A DNA stretch of 64,000 nucleotides from Halomonas ramblicola (GCF_030409215.1 NZ_JAUFPL010000025.1:27789-91788), one strand, 5' to 3'. Numbered from the stretch's first letter, positions 35,971-44,635 are shown. Notes: generated by a model from the sequence alone, not told the origin. Numbers and translations are program-made.

Positions 35971-36942
35971 ATGACCAAGACGAAATGGGTAGGCAAGACT
36001 GCATTGTCAGGTGCGCTTTGCTTGGCAGTGTTCAGTGGCAGCGCAAGCGCTTGGGAGCCGGAGCGCAACGTCGAATTCATTGTGCCGTATAGTGCCGGCG
36101 GAGGCAGCGATATCAACGCGCGCATGCTGGTGGAAGTGATCCGCCAGAATGACCTTGTCGACCAGACGATACTGGTCAACAACCGGCCGGGTGGCTCGGG
36201 AGCCGTTGGCAATAGCTATACCTACAACAAGAGAGGGGACGGCCATACCATCATGACCTTCAATGGTGGTCAAATGATGAGCATGGTGACGAACGATGCC
36301 GATGTTCAGCTGGAAGACCTGACCCCTCTCGGTACGCTGGCGCTTGATACGCTACTCTTGGGTGTCGCTGCAGACAGTGATATCGAGGACGTAGATGAGC
36401 TGATCGAGCAAGCGCAACAGGATCCGGGCAGCGTCACCATTGGCGGTGCTGGGCGAGGAGGGGAGGACCATCTCGCCTTCGCCATGCTCAACTCCAGTCT
36501 GGATGCCGATTTTCAGTATGTTCCCTTCGGTGGCACTGGTGAGGTGACCTCGGCCTTGCTGGGTGGCCATATCGATGCGGCCGTATACAAGCTGGGTTCT
36601 CGCATGGATCCCACTCAGGTTCGCAGTCTTGCCGCCCTTGCAGAAGAGCGCTTGGAGGCCCCCTATGACGAGGTGCCGACCTTCGCCGAACTTGGTTATC
36701 CCGATATTCAACTCATGATCTTCCGCGGTTATGCCGGTCCTCCCGAGATGCCCGAGGAGGCCGTAGCCTACTGGGAAGACGCATTGGAGAAGGCCTCGGA
36801 AAGCGAGCAGTGGCAGAACGACTATATCGAAAAGAATAACCTGCTCGGCACTTTCATGGGCGCCGAAGAAAGTGCTGAGTTCTACAGTAAAGAGAAGGCC
36901 AGGTATACCGAGAAATTCGAGGAGGTCGGTATCATAGAGTGA
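35971..36942 (+). CDS. tctC: Tripartite tricarboxylate transporter solute-binding protein
   Basis: Periplasmic binding protein of a TTT importer, 323 residues (Bug/TctC family). Signal peptide KTALSGALCLAVFSGSASA with cleavage before WEPERNVEF. The family fingerprint VEFIVPYSAGGGSDINARML (about 33-52) and NNRPGGSGAVGNSY (about 71-84) bind the ligand carboxylate. First gene of tctCBA. GC content and codon use are clearly lower than in flanking DNA. Substrate could be a di- or tricarboxylate; many TctC proteins bind other carboxylates. Confidence 0.92.
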   Translation: MTKTKWVGKTALSGALCLAVFSGSASAWEPERNVEFIVPYSAGGGSDINARMLVEVIRQNDLVDQTILVNNRPGGSGAVGNSYTYNKRGDGHTIMTFNGGQMMSMVTNDADVQLEDLTPLGTLALDTLLLGVAADSDIEDVDELIEQAQQDPGSVTIGGAGRGGEDHLAFAMLNSSLDADFQYVPFGGTGEVTSALLGGHIDAAVYKLGSRMDPTQVRSLAALAEERLEAPYDEVPTFAELGYPDIQLMIFRGYAGPPEMPEEAVAYWEDALEKASESEQWQNDYIEKNNLLGTFMGAEESAEFYSKEKARYTEKFEEVGIIE

Positions 36943-36948
36943 GGATTT

Positions 36949-36988
36949 GGGCGGCGTTGTGGTGATCTTTATATGCCATTCGCCGCCC
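36949..36988 (+). terminator. Terminator-like hairpin between tctC and tctB
   Basis: GGGCGGCG (36949-36956) and CGCCGCCC (36981-36988) with a 24-base loop are followed by TGTTTTCTTTGTG. This is a plausible partial terminator just after the binding-protein gene, which would keep tctB and tctA expression below tctC. Confidence 0.55.
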
Positions 36989-37075
36989 TGTTTTCTTTGT
37001 GTTCGTTCCAAATGATTATTTCAGCATGTGGATGTGTGGGTGAACGAGGCTTTCATGATGAAGGGAGAGGTGAAG

Positions 37076-37546
37076 ATGAATGTTGAAAAGTCTCCTGAGA
37101 AAGAGAGCCTATCCTGGCTGCCAGCTTTAGTCACCATCGGCATTGTGCTGATGGGAGCCTCATGGGCAGTGCTCGGATATTTCAAATACGGGTTTTGGGT
37201 CAATAATGGTCCTGGAGGTGGTTTTTTCCCGGTTTTAGCAGGGGTCGGTGCAGCCGTGCTTGGCACCTATGAGTTATTGTTTTCTCCCGTAAGAGCCAGG
37301 GCTGTGGGAACCAGAAGTCTTTGGCCAGCTGCCGCCATGGCAATAACAGTGGCCAGTATTCCCTTGGTCGGCATGGTGTTGGCCATGGCACTGTTCATCG
37401 TACTATGGATTCTCGTCATAGAGCGAAAAGCTTGGTACAAGGCCGTCCTGACCGGAGTCGGTGCTGGAGTGGCGATTTACCTCGTGTTTGCCCTTTGGCT
37501 GAAGGTCCCATTTCCTCAAGGCTTTTTCCTTGAGATGATGCAATAA
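37076..37546 (+). CDS. tctB: Tripartite tricarboxylate transporter small permease
   Basis: 156-residue membrane protein with four hydrophobic helices, the TctB family. Typical features are the short polar N-terminus, a first helix with LVTIGIVLMGASWAVLGY, and the loop NNGPGGGFFPVLAGVGAAVL (about 43-62). Start ATG 37076 has GGGAGAGG upstream. It lies between tctC and tctA; in TTT systems TctB partners the large TctA channel. Confidence 0.9.
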   Translation: MNVEKSPEKESLSWLPALVTIGIVLMGASWAVLGYFKYGFWVNNGPGGGFFPVLAGVGAAVLGTYELLFSPVRARAVGTRSLWPAAAMAITVASIPLVGMVLAMALFIVLWILVIERKAWYKAVLTGVGAGVAIYLVFALWLKVPFPQGFFLEMMQ

Positions 37547-37560
37547 GGGGGAAGTCTTCT

Positions 37561-39072
37561 ATGGATATCCTGCAGTCTCTGCTGTTGGGTTTTGCCACCT
37601 CTCTGACAGTTTCTAATGTGTTTGCTGCGCTGGTCGGGGCAAGCTTGGGTATCATGATCGGTGCGATTCCAGGTCTTGGATCCGTGACCGGTGTTGCCTT
37701 GTTGTTGCCGCTGACATTTCAGATGGACCCGATCACCGGAATCATCATGCTCGGTGCGCTGTATTACGGTTGCATGTATGGAGGGTCCTACAGTGCCATC
37801 ATGCTCAATATCCCCGGTGATGCACCGGCCGTCGTCACGGCCCTCGATGGCTACCCGCTTTCAAAGAAAGGTCAGGCCGGAAAAGCGCTGTTTACCGCCA
37901 ATATCTCATCATTCATCGGCGGTACCATTGGTATCGTAATGCTCACCTTCATGGGGGCAGCTCTGGCCAAGATCGGACTAATGTTCGGACCTGCTGAAGT
38001 TGCGGCGCTCATAGTCCTCGCCCTCTGTTCCATTGGCTGGCTGCTTGGTGACAGCCCGAAGAAGGGTCTGATCTCGACGTTTGTCGGTATCATGCTGTCG
38101 ATGGTTGGCATTGGCCTGGCCTTTGGCCAACCACGCTTCACCTTCGATTCGATGTATCTGTTGAATGGGATTTCCTTCATTCCCCTGGTCATCGGAATGT
38201 TCGGGTTTAGCCAGGTCCTGGAAATGATGGTCAACAGGATAGATGCTGCAGGACTGATGAAAAAAATCGGTCTTCGGGAAAGCCTGTTGGATAGAAGTGA
38301 GGTGCGCCGGATTATTCCGGCATCGCTCCGTTCTGGTGTGTTGGGTAACCTCGTGGGGATTCTTCCCGGAGCCGGCGCCACCACAGGCTCCTTCCTTGCG
38401 TATGTGCTCGAGAGGAAGGTAGGGCGCAACGGTGATGAGCTTGGTACAGGGAAAATCGAAGGGGTGGCGGCTTCGGAAGCTGGCAACAATGCCGCCGCTG
38501 CCGGCTCCTTTGCCCCTCTTCTCTCCCTGGGCATTCCGGGATCCGGCACTGCCGCCGTCCTGTTGGGAGGCTTGATGATGTGGGGAGTACAACCGGGCCC
38601 TATGCTCTTTCAGAACAGCCCTGATTTTGTCTGGGGTCTGATTTCTTCCATGTACTTGGGTAATGTCATGGCGCTACTCGCTGCCTTGGCCATTATCCCC
38701 TTCCTGGTGAAATTGCTGAGAGTTCCCCCTGCCTTCATGATTCCTGTCATCGCGGTTGTCTGTGTAGTGGGGGCCTACAGTGTCAATAACAGCATGTTTG
38801 ATGTCTGGTTCATGCTGGGAGCCGGGGTGGTGGCCTACTTCATGAATGTCGCCAAGTATCCAGTGGCGCCCCTGCTGCTGGCTTTCGTACTGACACCCAG
38901 GCTTGAGACCAGCCTCCGTCAGGCACTGGATATCTCGCGTGGAGATTTCTCGATATTTTACAATAGCCCGATTGCCCTCACGCTGTTGGGGATCACTGCA
39001 TTGTTTATCGTGTTTCCTTTGGTAAGGAAATTGTTGTTCGCGTCTCGGAAAGGAAAGATGTTGGCAAAATAA
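37561..39072 (+). CDS. tctA: Tripartite tricarboxylate transporter large permease
   Basis: 503-residue membrane subunit with about 12 helices. The TctA signatures are present: GIMIGAIPGLGSVTGVALLLP (about 30-50), YYGCMYGGSYSAIMLNIPGD (about 62-81) and, in the second half, VGILPGAGATTGSFLAYVLE and FAPLLSLGIPGSGTAAVLLGGL. Start has AAGGGGGA upstream, 14 bases after tctB. Completes a proton- or sodium-driven importer; the second carboxylate importer in the same regulon. Confidence 0.93.
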   Translation: MDILQSLLLGFATSLTVSNVFAALVGASLGIMIGAIPGLGSVTGVALLLPLTFQMDPITGIIMLGALYYGCMYGGSYSAIMLNIPGDAPAVVTALDGYPLSKKGQAGKALFTANISSFIGGTIGIVMLTFMGAALAKIGLMFGPAEVAALIVLALCSIGWLLGDSPKKGLISTFVGIMLSMVGIGLAFGQPRFTFDSMYLLNGISFIPLVIGMFGFSQVLEMMVNRIDAAGLMKKIGLRESLLDRSEVRRIIPASLRSGVLGNLVGILPGAGATTGSFLAYVLERKVGRNGDELGTGKIEGVAASEAGNNAAAAGSFAPLLSLGIPGSGTAAVLLGGLMMWGVQPGPMLFQNSPDFVWGLISSMYLGNVMALLAALAIIPFLVKLLRVPPAFMIPVIAVVCVVGAYSVNNSMFDVWFMLGAGVVAYFMNVAKYPVAPLLLAFVLTPRLETSLRQALDISRGDFSIFYNSPIALTLLGITALFIVFPLVRKLLFASRKGKMLAK

Positions 39073-39173
39073 TTCCTAGGGTTAATGGAGTTAGGTGGGG
39101 GTGGTGCTGGAAGTTGATTTGAAGCGAGGTGTCTGCCCCTGCCTGCTTGACCCATCCTTTTGAGAGATGTGAT

Positions 39174-40619
39174 ATGAACGATAGCAAGTCTGAGATTATT
39201 GAGTGTCTGACGACAATGCTGGGGGCTAATGGGGTGTTGGATGAGCCCGTTGATTGTGAGCGGTATCGTCGTGACTGGGCTAGGCATGAGCTGGGGGCTC
39301 CCTTGGCGGTGGTGCGTCCGAAAAATACCCAGGAAGTTGCCCAGGTCGTTGGCTTCTGCCATGAGCACAGGGTGCACATGGTGCCCCAGGGAGGACATAC
39401 CGGTCTGGTCAAGGGTGCCTTGCCTGATAGCCGCCATCCTGAGGTGGTCATCAGCCTCGAGCGCATGACGCGAATTCGCAACATCGATCCGCCCAACTTC
39501 AGCATGGCAGTCGACAGCGGCTGCATCCTGGAGGAGGTCAAGCGTGTGGCGGAAGAGCATGACTGCTTCTTTCCCCTCTCGCTTGGCGCACAAGGGAGTT
39601 GCCAGATCGGTGGCAACATCGCCACCAATGCCGGTGGCGTCAATGTGCTGCGCTACGGAATGATGCGTGAGTTGGTGCTTGGCATGGAGGTGGTGCTGCC
39701 CAACGGCGAGATCTGGGATAGCATGCAGGCACTGCACAAGGACAACCGGGGTTACAACCTTCAGCAGTTGTTCTTGGGTAGCGAAGGCACACTGGGTATT
39801 GTCACCGGAGCGGTGCTCAAGCTGTCTCCTCGTCCCGAGCAGTCGCAGACGGCCCTGTTGGCACTTCCCTCCATTGAAGCAGCAGTACAACTCTATGCCC
39901 AGGCCCGACGTGCCTGCAGCGATCTGCTGTCCGCTTTCGAATTGATCCCGCGCCAGTGTCTGGAGATTGCTTTCGAAGCCGCGCCACAGCTGTCCGATCC
40001 ACTCGACTCGGCCTATCCCTACTATGTCCTGATGGAGCTGGGGGCCAGTGGACCCGTGGATCTGCCTGGCATGCTCGAGAGGTTGCTGGAAGCGGGCCTG
40101 GAGGACGAGACGGTACTGGATGGCGTGCTGGCTTCCAGTGTCACCCAGGCTGATCAGCTGTGGCTGATTCGCGAGAGCATGGTGGAGGGGCAACTGCTTC
40201 GCGGCGAGCACCTGCGTACCGACGTCGCGGTGCCGATCTCGGCGATTGCCGAGTGCGTGGAGCGGGCCTCCGCAGCCGTGACGACGTATTCCCCCGAGTC
40301 CCTGGTGATCGCCTATGGCCATATCGGTGATGGCAACCTGCACATCAACGTGCTGCCGCCCACCCAGACACCAGCGGAAGCGCTGCCGGCGCTGTTCGAG
40401 CAGTTGGAGAGCGCGATTTTGACCGTCGTGGACGGTTTTGACGGCAGCATCAGTGCCGAGCACGGCATCGGGCGCAGCAAGCAGGCCGCCTACCTGGGCA
40501 GGCTCTCCGCCACCGAGCGCCGACTGCTGGCCGGTATCAAGGCGGTGTTCGATCCCGATGAGCTGATGGGGGCAGGACGTATCCTGCCACTGACCGAACG
40601 ATCATCGTCCTCCTCATGA
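39174..40619 (+). CDS. FAD-linked D-2-hydroxyacid dehydrogenase (D-2-hydroxyglutarate dehydrogenase-like)
   Basis: 481-residue flavoenzyme of the GlcD/D2HGDH/D-lactate dehydrogenase group. PCMH domain: QGGHTGLVKGALPDS (about 78-92) and GSCQIGGNIATNAGGVNVLRYG; C-terminal domain with metal/substrate histidines in GHIGDGNLHINVLP and SAEHGIGRSK. Oxidises a D-2-hydroxy acid and passes electrons to quinone or ETF. ATG 39174 has only a weak GAGAG site; the in-frame 39129 start is no better. It follows tctA and the ETF genes lie downstream, which would suit ETF as acceptor (inference). Confidence 0.86.
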   Translation: MNDSKSEIIECLTTMLGANGVLDEPVDCERYRRDWARHELGAPLAVVRPKNTQEVAQVVGFCHEHRVHMVPQGGHTGLVKGALPDSRHPEVVISLERMTRIRNIDPPNFSMAVDSGCILEEVKRVAEEHDCFFPLSLGAQGSCQIGGNIATNAGGVNVLRYGMMRELVLGMEVVLPNGEIWDSMQALHKDNRGYNLQQLFLGSEGTLGIVTGAVLKLSPRPEQSQTALLALPSIEAAVQLYAQARRACSDLLSAFELIPRQCLEIAFEAAPQLSDPLDSAYPYYVLMELGASGPVDLPGMLERLLEAGLEDETVLDGVLASSVTQADQLWLIRESMVEGQLLRGEHLRTDVAVPISAIAECVERASAAVTTYSPESLVIAYGHIGDGNLHINVLPPTQTPAEALPALFEQLESAILTVVDGFDGSISAEHGIGRSKQAAYLGRLSATERRLLAGIKAVFDPDELMGAGRILPLTERSSSSS

Positions 40620-40695
40620 TCCCTGAGCCGTCCGTCTCGAGATCTAGGCGCAACGCCGGGCCGTTCGCTCTTTCTGCCCCATGACAGGAGCCACC

Positions 40696-40773
40696 ATGCA
40701 AGCCATCAGCCCCCGCGACTGCCTTCCCGAAGACCTCGACCGCGCGCTGCTGGACGGACGGCGCGAGATCTGA
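40696..40773 (+). pseudogene. 25-codon truncated ORF, possible fumarylacetoacetate-hydrolase-family N-terminus
   Basis: ATG 40696 follows a good AGGAG site and reads MQAISPRDCLPEDLDRALL, then diverges into DGRREI and a stop. The first part resembles the start of fumarylacetoacetate-hydrolase-family proteins (PRDCLPEDLDRALLxGR), an enzyme class that ends the non-phosphorylating L-fuconate pathway; this is from memory of the family and unverified. The rest of the gene is absent. It may instead be a leader peptide. Confidence 0.35.
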
Positions 40774-40787
40774 GCATGTTCTTTACG

Positions 40788-40827
40788 AGGGCGATATGGC
40801 AGGGCGAATGCCTTGCCGTGTCGCCCT
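40788..40827 (-). terminator. Hairpin after the carbonic-anhydrase-like gene
   Basis: AGGGCGA (40788-40794) pairs with TCGCCCT (40821-40827) and an inner GGCA (40798-40801) with TGCC (40814-40817). It lies 47 bases beyond the minus-strand stop, between that gene and the truncated ORF. No U run. Confidence 0.4.
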
Positions 40828-40873
40828 TCGGCCGATTATGACGGGAAGTGGAGTGGAGGGGTCGCGCCCAGGA

Positions 40874-41401
40874 TCACTCGCTCAGCGGCTTCAGATGGTC
40901 CAGATAACGCTTCTTGCGCGCCACATAGCTCTTGCTGCTCTCGCCCAGGCCGGCCACCTCCTCGGGGCTCAAGGTGCGCACTACCTTGGCAGGGGAACCC
41001 AGGATCAATGAGTTGGAGGGGAACTCCTTGTTGGAGGTGATCACCGAGCCGGCGCCGATCAGGCAATTCTCTCCGATCCGCGCGCCATTGAGGATGGTCG
41101 AGTGCATGCCCACCAGGGTGCCGTCACCGATGGTGCAGCCATGCAGCATGACCAGATGGCCGACGGTGACGTCCTTGCCGATGCTCAGGGGAAAGTCAGG
41201 ATCGGTATGGAGCACGCAATTTTCCTGAATGTTGCTGTTGTCGCCGATGTGGATCGGCTCGTTGTCGCCTCGCAGCACGGCTCCCGGCCAGATGCTGACG
41301 TCCTTGCCCAGCCGGACGTCGCCGATTACGGCGGCCTCTCGAGCGATGAAAACGCTGGCATCGTAGCGAGGCGAAAGATCCTCGAGCGCGTAGGTGGTCA
41401 T
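40874..41401 (-). CDS. Gamma-carbonic-anhydrase-like hexapeptide-repeat protein (CaiE/YrdA family)
   Basis: 175-residue left-handed beta-helix protein. The gamma-carbonic-anhydrase fold is shown by repeated hexapeptides (IGDVRLGKDVSIWPGAVLRGD) and metal histidines in NCVLHTDPDFPLSIGKDVTVGHLVMLHGC (about 77-105). CaiE of carnitine operons and PaaY of phenylacetate operons belong here; both sit beside CoA-thioester genes, as this one does. PaaY is a CoA-thioesterase. Divergent from the crotonase gene, with operator site 5 about 114 bases upstream. Start ATG 41401 after AGGAG. Confidence 0.85.
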   Translation of the reverse strand: MTTYALEDLSPRYDASVFIAREAAVIGDVRLGKDVSIWPGAVLRGDNEPIHIGDNSNIQENCVLHTDPDFPLSIGKDVTVGHLVMLHGCTIGDGTLVGMHSTILNGARIGENCLIGAGSVITSNKEFPSNSLILGSPAKVVRTLSPEEVAGLGESSKSYVARKKRYLDHLKPLSE

Positions 41402-41514
41402 GTCCTGTCTCCTCTTGTGGTGGGTCGGACGGCCGTTGGCTGTCCGCCAGCCGGTGGCGTCACCGCCACGGGCAAGGAATACGGTAGGAAGCCCGGCGCC
41501 TGGCGTCAACAAAA

Positions 41515-41528
41515 TGAATTCATAATTC
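41515..41528 (-). promoter_or_regulatory. Operator site 5 of the acid-catabolism regulon
   Basis: TGAATTCATAATTC, complement GAATTATGAATTCA, matches the regulon motif and lies 114 bases before the carbonic-anhydrase-like gene in the 416-base gene-free divergent region 41402-41817. Confidence 0.6.
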
Positions 41529-41619
41529 CCTATCTAAAAGAACCGCCTGTTCGGCATAACCACATGAATTTAAAGTGATAGAAAACTCTCAGGCTAATCG
41601 AGGCAGACAAAGGTCTAAT

Positions 41620-41648
41620 TTGACAAAATGAATTATGAGTTCAAAATT
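41620..41648 (+). promoter_or_regulatory. Crotonase promoter with operator site 6
   Basis: TTGACA (41620-41625), 17 bases, AAAATT (41643-41648) with ATGAATTATGAGTTCA (41628-41643) in the spacer. Apart from two base changes this 30-base block equals the tctC promoter at 35783, so the two units should respond together. The remaining 41649-41817 contains no gene that I can support. Confidence 0.65.
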
Positions 41649-41817
41649 ACAATTGTGTGGTCTTGCCACACTTCGATCCGCGCACTGCGAGCCAGACGGC
41701 ATGGCGCGGGGTTCGACCGGGACGCGTGGGAATCGTGCACCGCGACGCGCGCCGAGCGTAACGACGGCAGGTAGGCCTCCGGCCGCCTGCCAGCCGCTGA
41801 CGAAGCAGGAGGGGGAA

Positions 41818-42612
41818 ATGGAGCCGAAATCGACGGCCGAACTGGAGTTGATCAAGGACGGGCGCATCGCCTGGCTGATCTTCAATCGTCCTCAGGTCCG
41901 CAACGCCATGACCTGGGGCATGTACGACGCGCTCGAGCGTTACTGCCACGCCTTGAACGAGGATCCCGATATCGATGTGGTGGTGCTGCGCGGCAGTGGC
42001 GGCGAAGCCTTCGTGGCCGGAACCGATATCAAGCAGTTCACCAGCTTCGAGACGGCACAGCAGGCGTTGGATTACGAACATCGCATCGATGAGGTCATTG
42101 GCGCCCTGGAGTCGCTGAGCAAACCCACCATCGCCCTGATCGAGGGGTTCTGCGTCGGCGGTGGTGCGGCCATCGCCATGGCCTGCGATTTCCGCTACTG
42201 CACGCCCGAATTGCGTTTCGGTGTGCCCATTGCCAAGACCCTCGGCAACTGCGTCTCCATTTCCAACCTGTCACGCCTGATCGATCTGGTCGGCGCTGCC
42301 AGGGCGAAGGAGGTGCTGATGCTGGCCAAGCTGTTCAAGGCCGAGGAGGCGAAGCTGGCCGGTTTAGTGACCGAGGTCATTGCGCCCGAGGCGATCGAGG
42401 CAGAGGTCAGGCAGGTGGCCGAAAGGCTGGGTGGCTTCGCCCCCCTGACGCTGCGTGCCTCCAAGGAGGGGGTCCGGCGTGTACTGGCAGCGCGACGACC
42501 CGCCGCCGGCAGCGAAGAGGACCTGATCGCGCTCTGCTACACCAGCCGCGATTTCAAGAGCGCCGTCAGCGCTTTCATCAACAAGACACCCCATGCCTGG
42601 CTCGGAGAGTAG
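41818..42612 (+). CDS. Enoyl-CoA hydratase/isomerase-family protein (crotonase)
   Basis: 264-residue crotonase. Oxyanion-hole segments: EAFVAGTDIKQFTSF (about 63-77) and IEGFCVGGGAAIAMACDFRY (about 107-126). In the first, the usual SAGAD is AGTD, keeping the CoA-thioester fold contacts. Could hydrate, isomerise or dehydrate an acyl-CoA, for example like carnitinyl-CoA dehydratase CaiD. Start ATG 41818 is set by AGGAGG 5 bases upstream; the frame extends to 41635 over the promoter. Followed by a CaiB-type CoA transferase, so the two likely act on the same acyl-CoA. Confidence 0.85.
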   Translation: MEPKSTAELELIKDGRIAWLIFNRPQVRNAMTWGMYDALERYCHALNEDPDIDVVVLRGSGGEAFVAGTDIKQFTSFETAQQALDYEHRIDEVIGALESLSKPTIALIEGFCVGGGAAIAMACDFRYCTPELRFGVPIAKTLGNCVSISNLSRLIDLVGAARAKEVLMLAKLFKAEEAKLAGLVTEVIAPEAIEAEVRQVAERLGGFAPLTLRASKEGVRRVLAARRPAAGSEEDLIALCYTSRDFKSAVSAFINKTPHAWLGE

Positions 42613-42681
42613 TGGCTTTTCCATGACTGTTCGTGGCTTTTGCCGATCGCAACATTTGCCTATTACAACGAGGTGGCTAGC

Positions 42682-43866
42682 ATGCTTCCCTTAACGAAGA
42701 TGAAGGTTCTCGACATTTCCCAGATCATGGCCGGCCCTTACTGCACCATGGTGCTCGGCGACATGGGGGCGGATGTCATCAAGGTGGAGAAGAAGGGCGG
42801 TGACGACAGCCGCCAGATGGGACCCTACGTCAATGACGAGTCGACCTGCTTCGCCCAGATCAACCGCAACAAGAAGAGTATTTCACTGAACCTCAAGGAG
42901 GAGGAAGGGCGCGAGATCTTTTATCGGCTCGCCAAGGAAGCCGACGTGATCGTTGAAAACTACCGCACCGGCGTGGCCAAGAAGCTGCAGGTGGATTACG
43001 AGACCGTCAAGGCTTTCAATCCTGGCATCATCTACTGCTCCATCTCCGGCTACGGGCAGACCGGCCCTTACAGCCAAAAGGGGGGCTTCGACCTGGTGGC
43101 TCAGGGCATGACGGGGCTGATGTCGATGACCGGTGAGCCCGGCCGGCGCCCGCTGAAGACCGGCATTGCCGTCTACGATATCGGCGCGGGCATCACCGCC
43201 GTCTATTCGATCCTGGCGGCCTACATCCACAAGATGAACACCGGGGAGGGACAGCTGGTCGACGTGGCCATCGCCGAGTGTGGCCTGCCCTGGTTCACCT
43301 GGGAAGCGGCAGCCTATTTCGCGGAAGGCACCGTGCCCGAGCCGACCGGCTGGCGCCATCGCGTATCGGCTCCCTACCAGGCCATCAAGGTACAGGATGG
43401 CTACATCATGCTGGGCTGTGCCAACCAGCGCACCTGGGAGCGCCTCTGTCATGAGGTGATCCATCGCCCCGATCTGCTGGAGGACCCGCGCTTTATTACC
43501 AATCACCTGCGTGGGCAGAACGTGGAAGAACTGGAAGCCGTGCTCGAGGAGATCTTCGTGCAGGATGTGCGCGAATCCTGGCTGGCCAAGTGCGACCAAG
43601 CGGGCGTGCCGGCCGGCCCCATCAACAACTTCGCCCAGGCCATGGACGACCCGCATTATCAGGCGCGTGGCATGGTGCAGGAGATGGATCACCCGACCAT
43701 CGGCAAGATGAAGACCATCGGGTTCGCCAGCAAGCTCTCCGAGACCCCGCAGCAGATTCGTCGACCGGCACCGCTCTATGCACAGCACACCGACGAGGTC
43801 ATGGCCGAGCTGGGTATCGATGAGACCCGCTGCGAGGAGCTGCGTCGCAAGGGGGTGATCAAGTGA
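42682..43866 (+). CDS. CaiB/BaiF-family CoA transferase
   Basis: Class III CoA transferase, 394 residues. The family N-terminus [28 protein letters not shown] (9-36) is followed by the catalytic Asp137 in [13 protein letters not shown]. Transfers CoA between a donor thioester and a carboxylate, so it could activate an imported acid; known relatives act on carnitine/crotonobetaine, formate/oxalate, succinate/citramalate and mesaconate. ATG 42682 follows GAGG; a TTG at 42640 would extend it by 14 residues. Downstream of the crotonase (69-base gap) and 19 bases before etfB. Confidence 0.88.
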   Translation: MLPLTKMKVLDISQIMAGPYCTMVLGDMGADVIKVEKKGGDDSRQMGPYVNDESTCFAQINRNKKSISLNLKEEEGREIFYRLAKEADVIVENYRTGVAKKLQVDYETVKAFNPGIIYCSISGYGQTGPYSQKGGFDLVAQGMTGLMSMTGEPGRRPLKTGIAVYDIGAGITAVYSILAAYIHKMNTGEGQLVDVAIAECGLPWFTWEAAAYFAEGTVPEPTGWRHRVSAPYQAIKVQDGYIMLGCANQRTWERLCHEVIHRPDLLEDPRFITNHLRGQNVEELEAVLEEIFVQDVRESWLAKCDQAGVPAGPINNFAQAMDDPHYQARGMVQEMDHPTIGKMKTIGFASKLSETPQQIRRPAPLYAQHTDEVMAELGIDETRCEELRRKGVIK

Positions 43867-43885
43867 CAGAAGGGAGCGGAAAGGC

Positions 43886-44635
43886 ATGAAGGTCCTCGTC
43901 GCGGTCAAACGCGTCATCGACTACAACGTCAAGATCCGGGTCAAGCCGGATCACTCCGACGTCGATCTCACCAACGTCAAGATGGCCATGAACCCCTTCT
44001 GCGAGATCGCCGTGGAAGAGGCGGTGCGCCTCAAGGAACGCGGGGTGGCGACCGAGATCGTGGCCGTGACCGTGGGGCCCAAGGCCGCCCAGGAGCAGTT
44101 GCGCACCGCCCTGGCATTGGGCGCCGACCGTGCCGTCCACGTCGAGACCGACGAGCGCGTCGAGTCGCTGGGCGCCGCCAAGGCGCTGGCCAGGGTGGTC
44201 GAGGACGAGCAGCCGGGCCTGGTGATCCTCGGCAAGCAGGCCATCGACACCGACAACAACCAGACCGGCCAGATGCTCGCCGCGCTGACCGGCCTGCCCC
44301 AGGGCACCTTCGCCTCCGCGGTGGTCATCGAGGACGACAAGGCGCGGGTGACCCGCGAGATCGACGGCGGCCTGCAGACCGTGGAGCTGACCCTGCCGGC
44401 CATCGTCACCACCGACCTGCGCTTGAACGAGCCGCGCTACGCCAAGCTGCCCGACATCATGAAGGCCAAGAAGAAGCCGCTGGACGTCAAGCGCCCGGCG
44501 GATCTCGGGATCGAGGTCGGCAGCCGCGTCACGCTGCTCAAGGTCGAGCCGCCGGCCGAGCGCCAGGCGGGCATCAAGGTGGGCTCGGTGAACGAGCTGG
44601 TCGACAAGCTGAAGAACGAAGCCAAAGTGCTTTGA
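43886..44635 (+). CDS. etfB: Electron transfer flavoprotein beta subunit
   Basis: 249-residue beta subunit of the ETF heterodimer, which carries electrons from acyl-CoA and other flavin dehydrogenases to ETF-quinone oxidoreductase. Begins [20 protein letters not shown] and has the AMP-binding [21 protein letters not shown] block (about 115-135) and [21 protein letters not shown] recognition loop. GC returns to the high level of the flanking chromosome from here on, suggesting housekeeping etfBA to which the catabolic locus was joined. Confidence 0.95.
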   Translation: MKVLVAVKRVIDYNVKIRVKPDHSDVDLTNVKMAMNPFCEIAVEEAVRLKERGVATEIVAVTVGPKAAQEQLRTALALGADRAVHVETDERVESLGAAKALARVVEDEQPGLVILGKQAIDTDNNQTGQMLAALTGLPQGTFASAVVIEDDKARVTREIDGGLQTVELTLPAIVTTDLRLNEPRYAKLPDIMKAKKKPLDVKRPADLGIEVGSRVTLLKVEPPAERQAGIKVGSVNELVDKLKNEAKVL

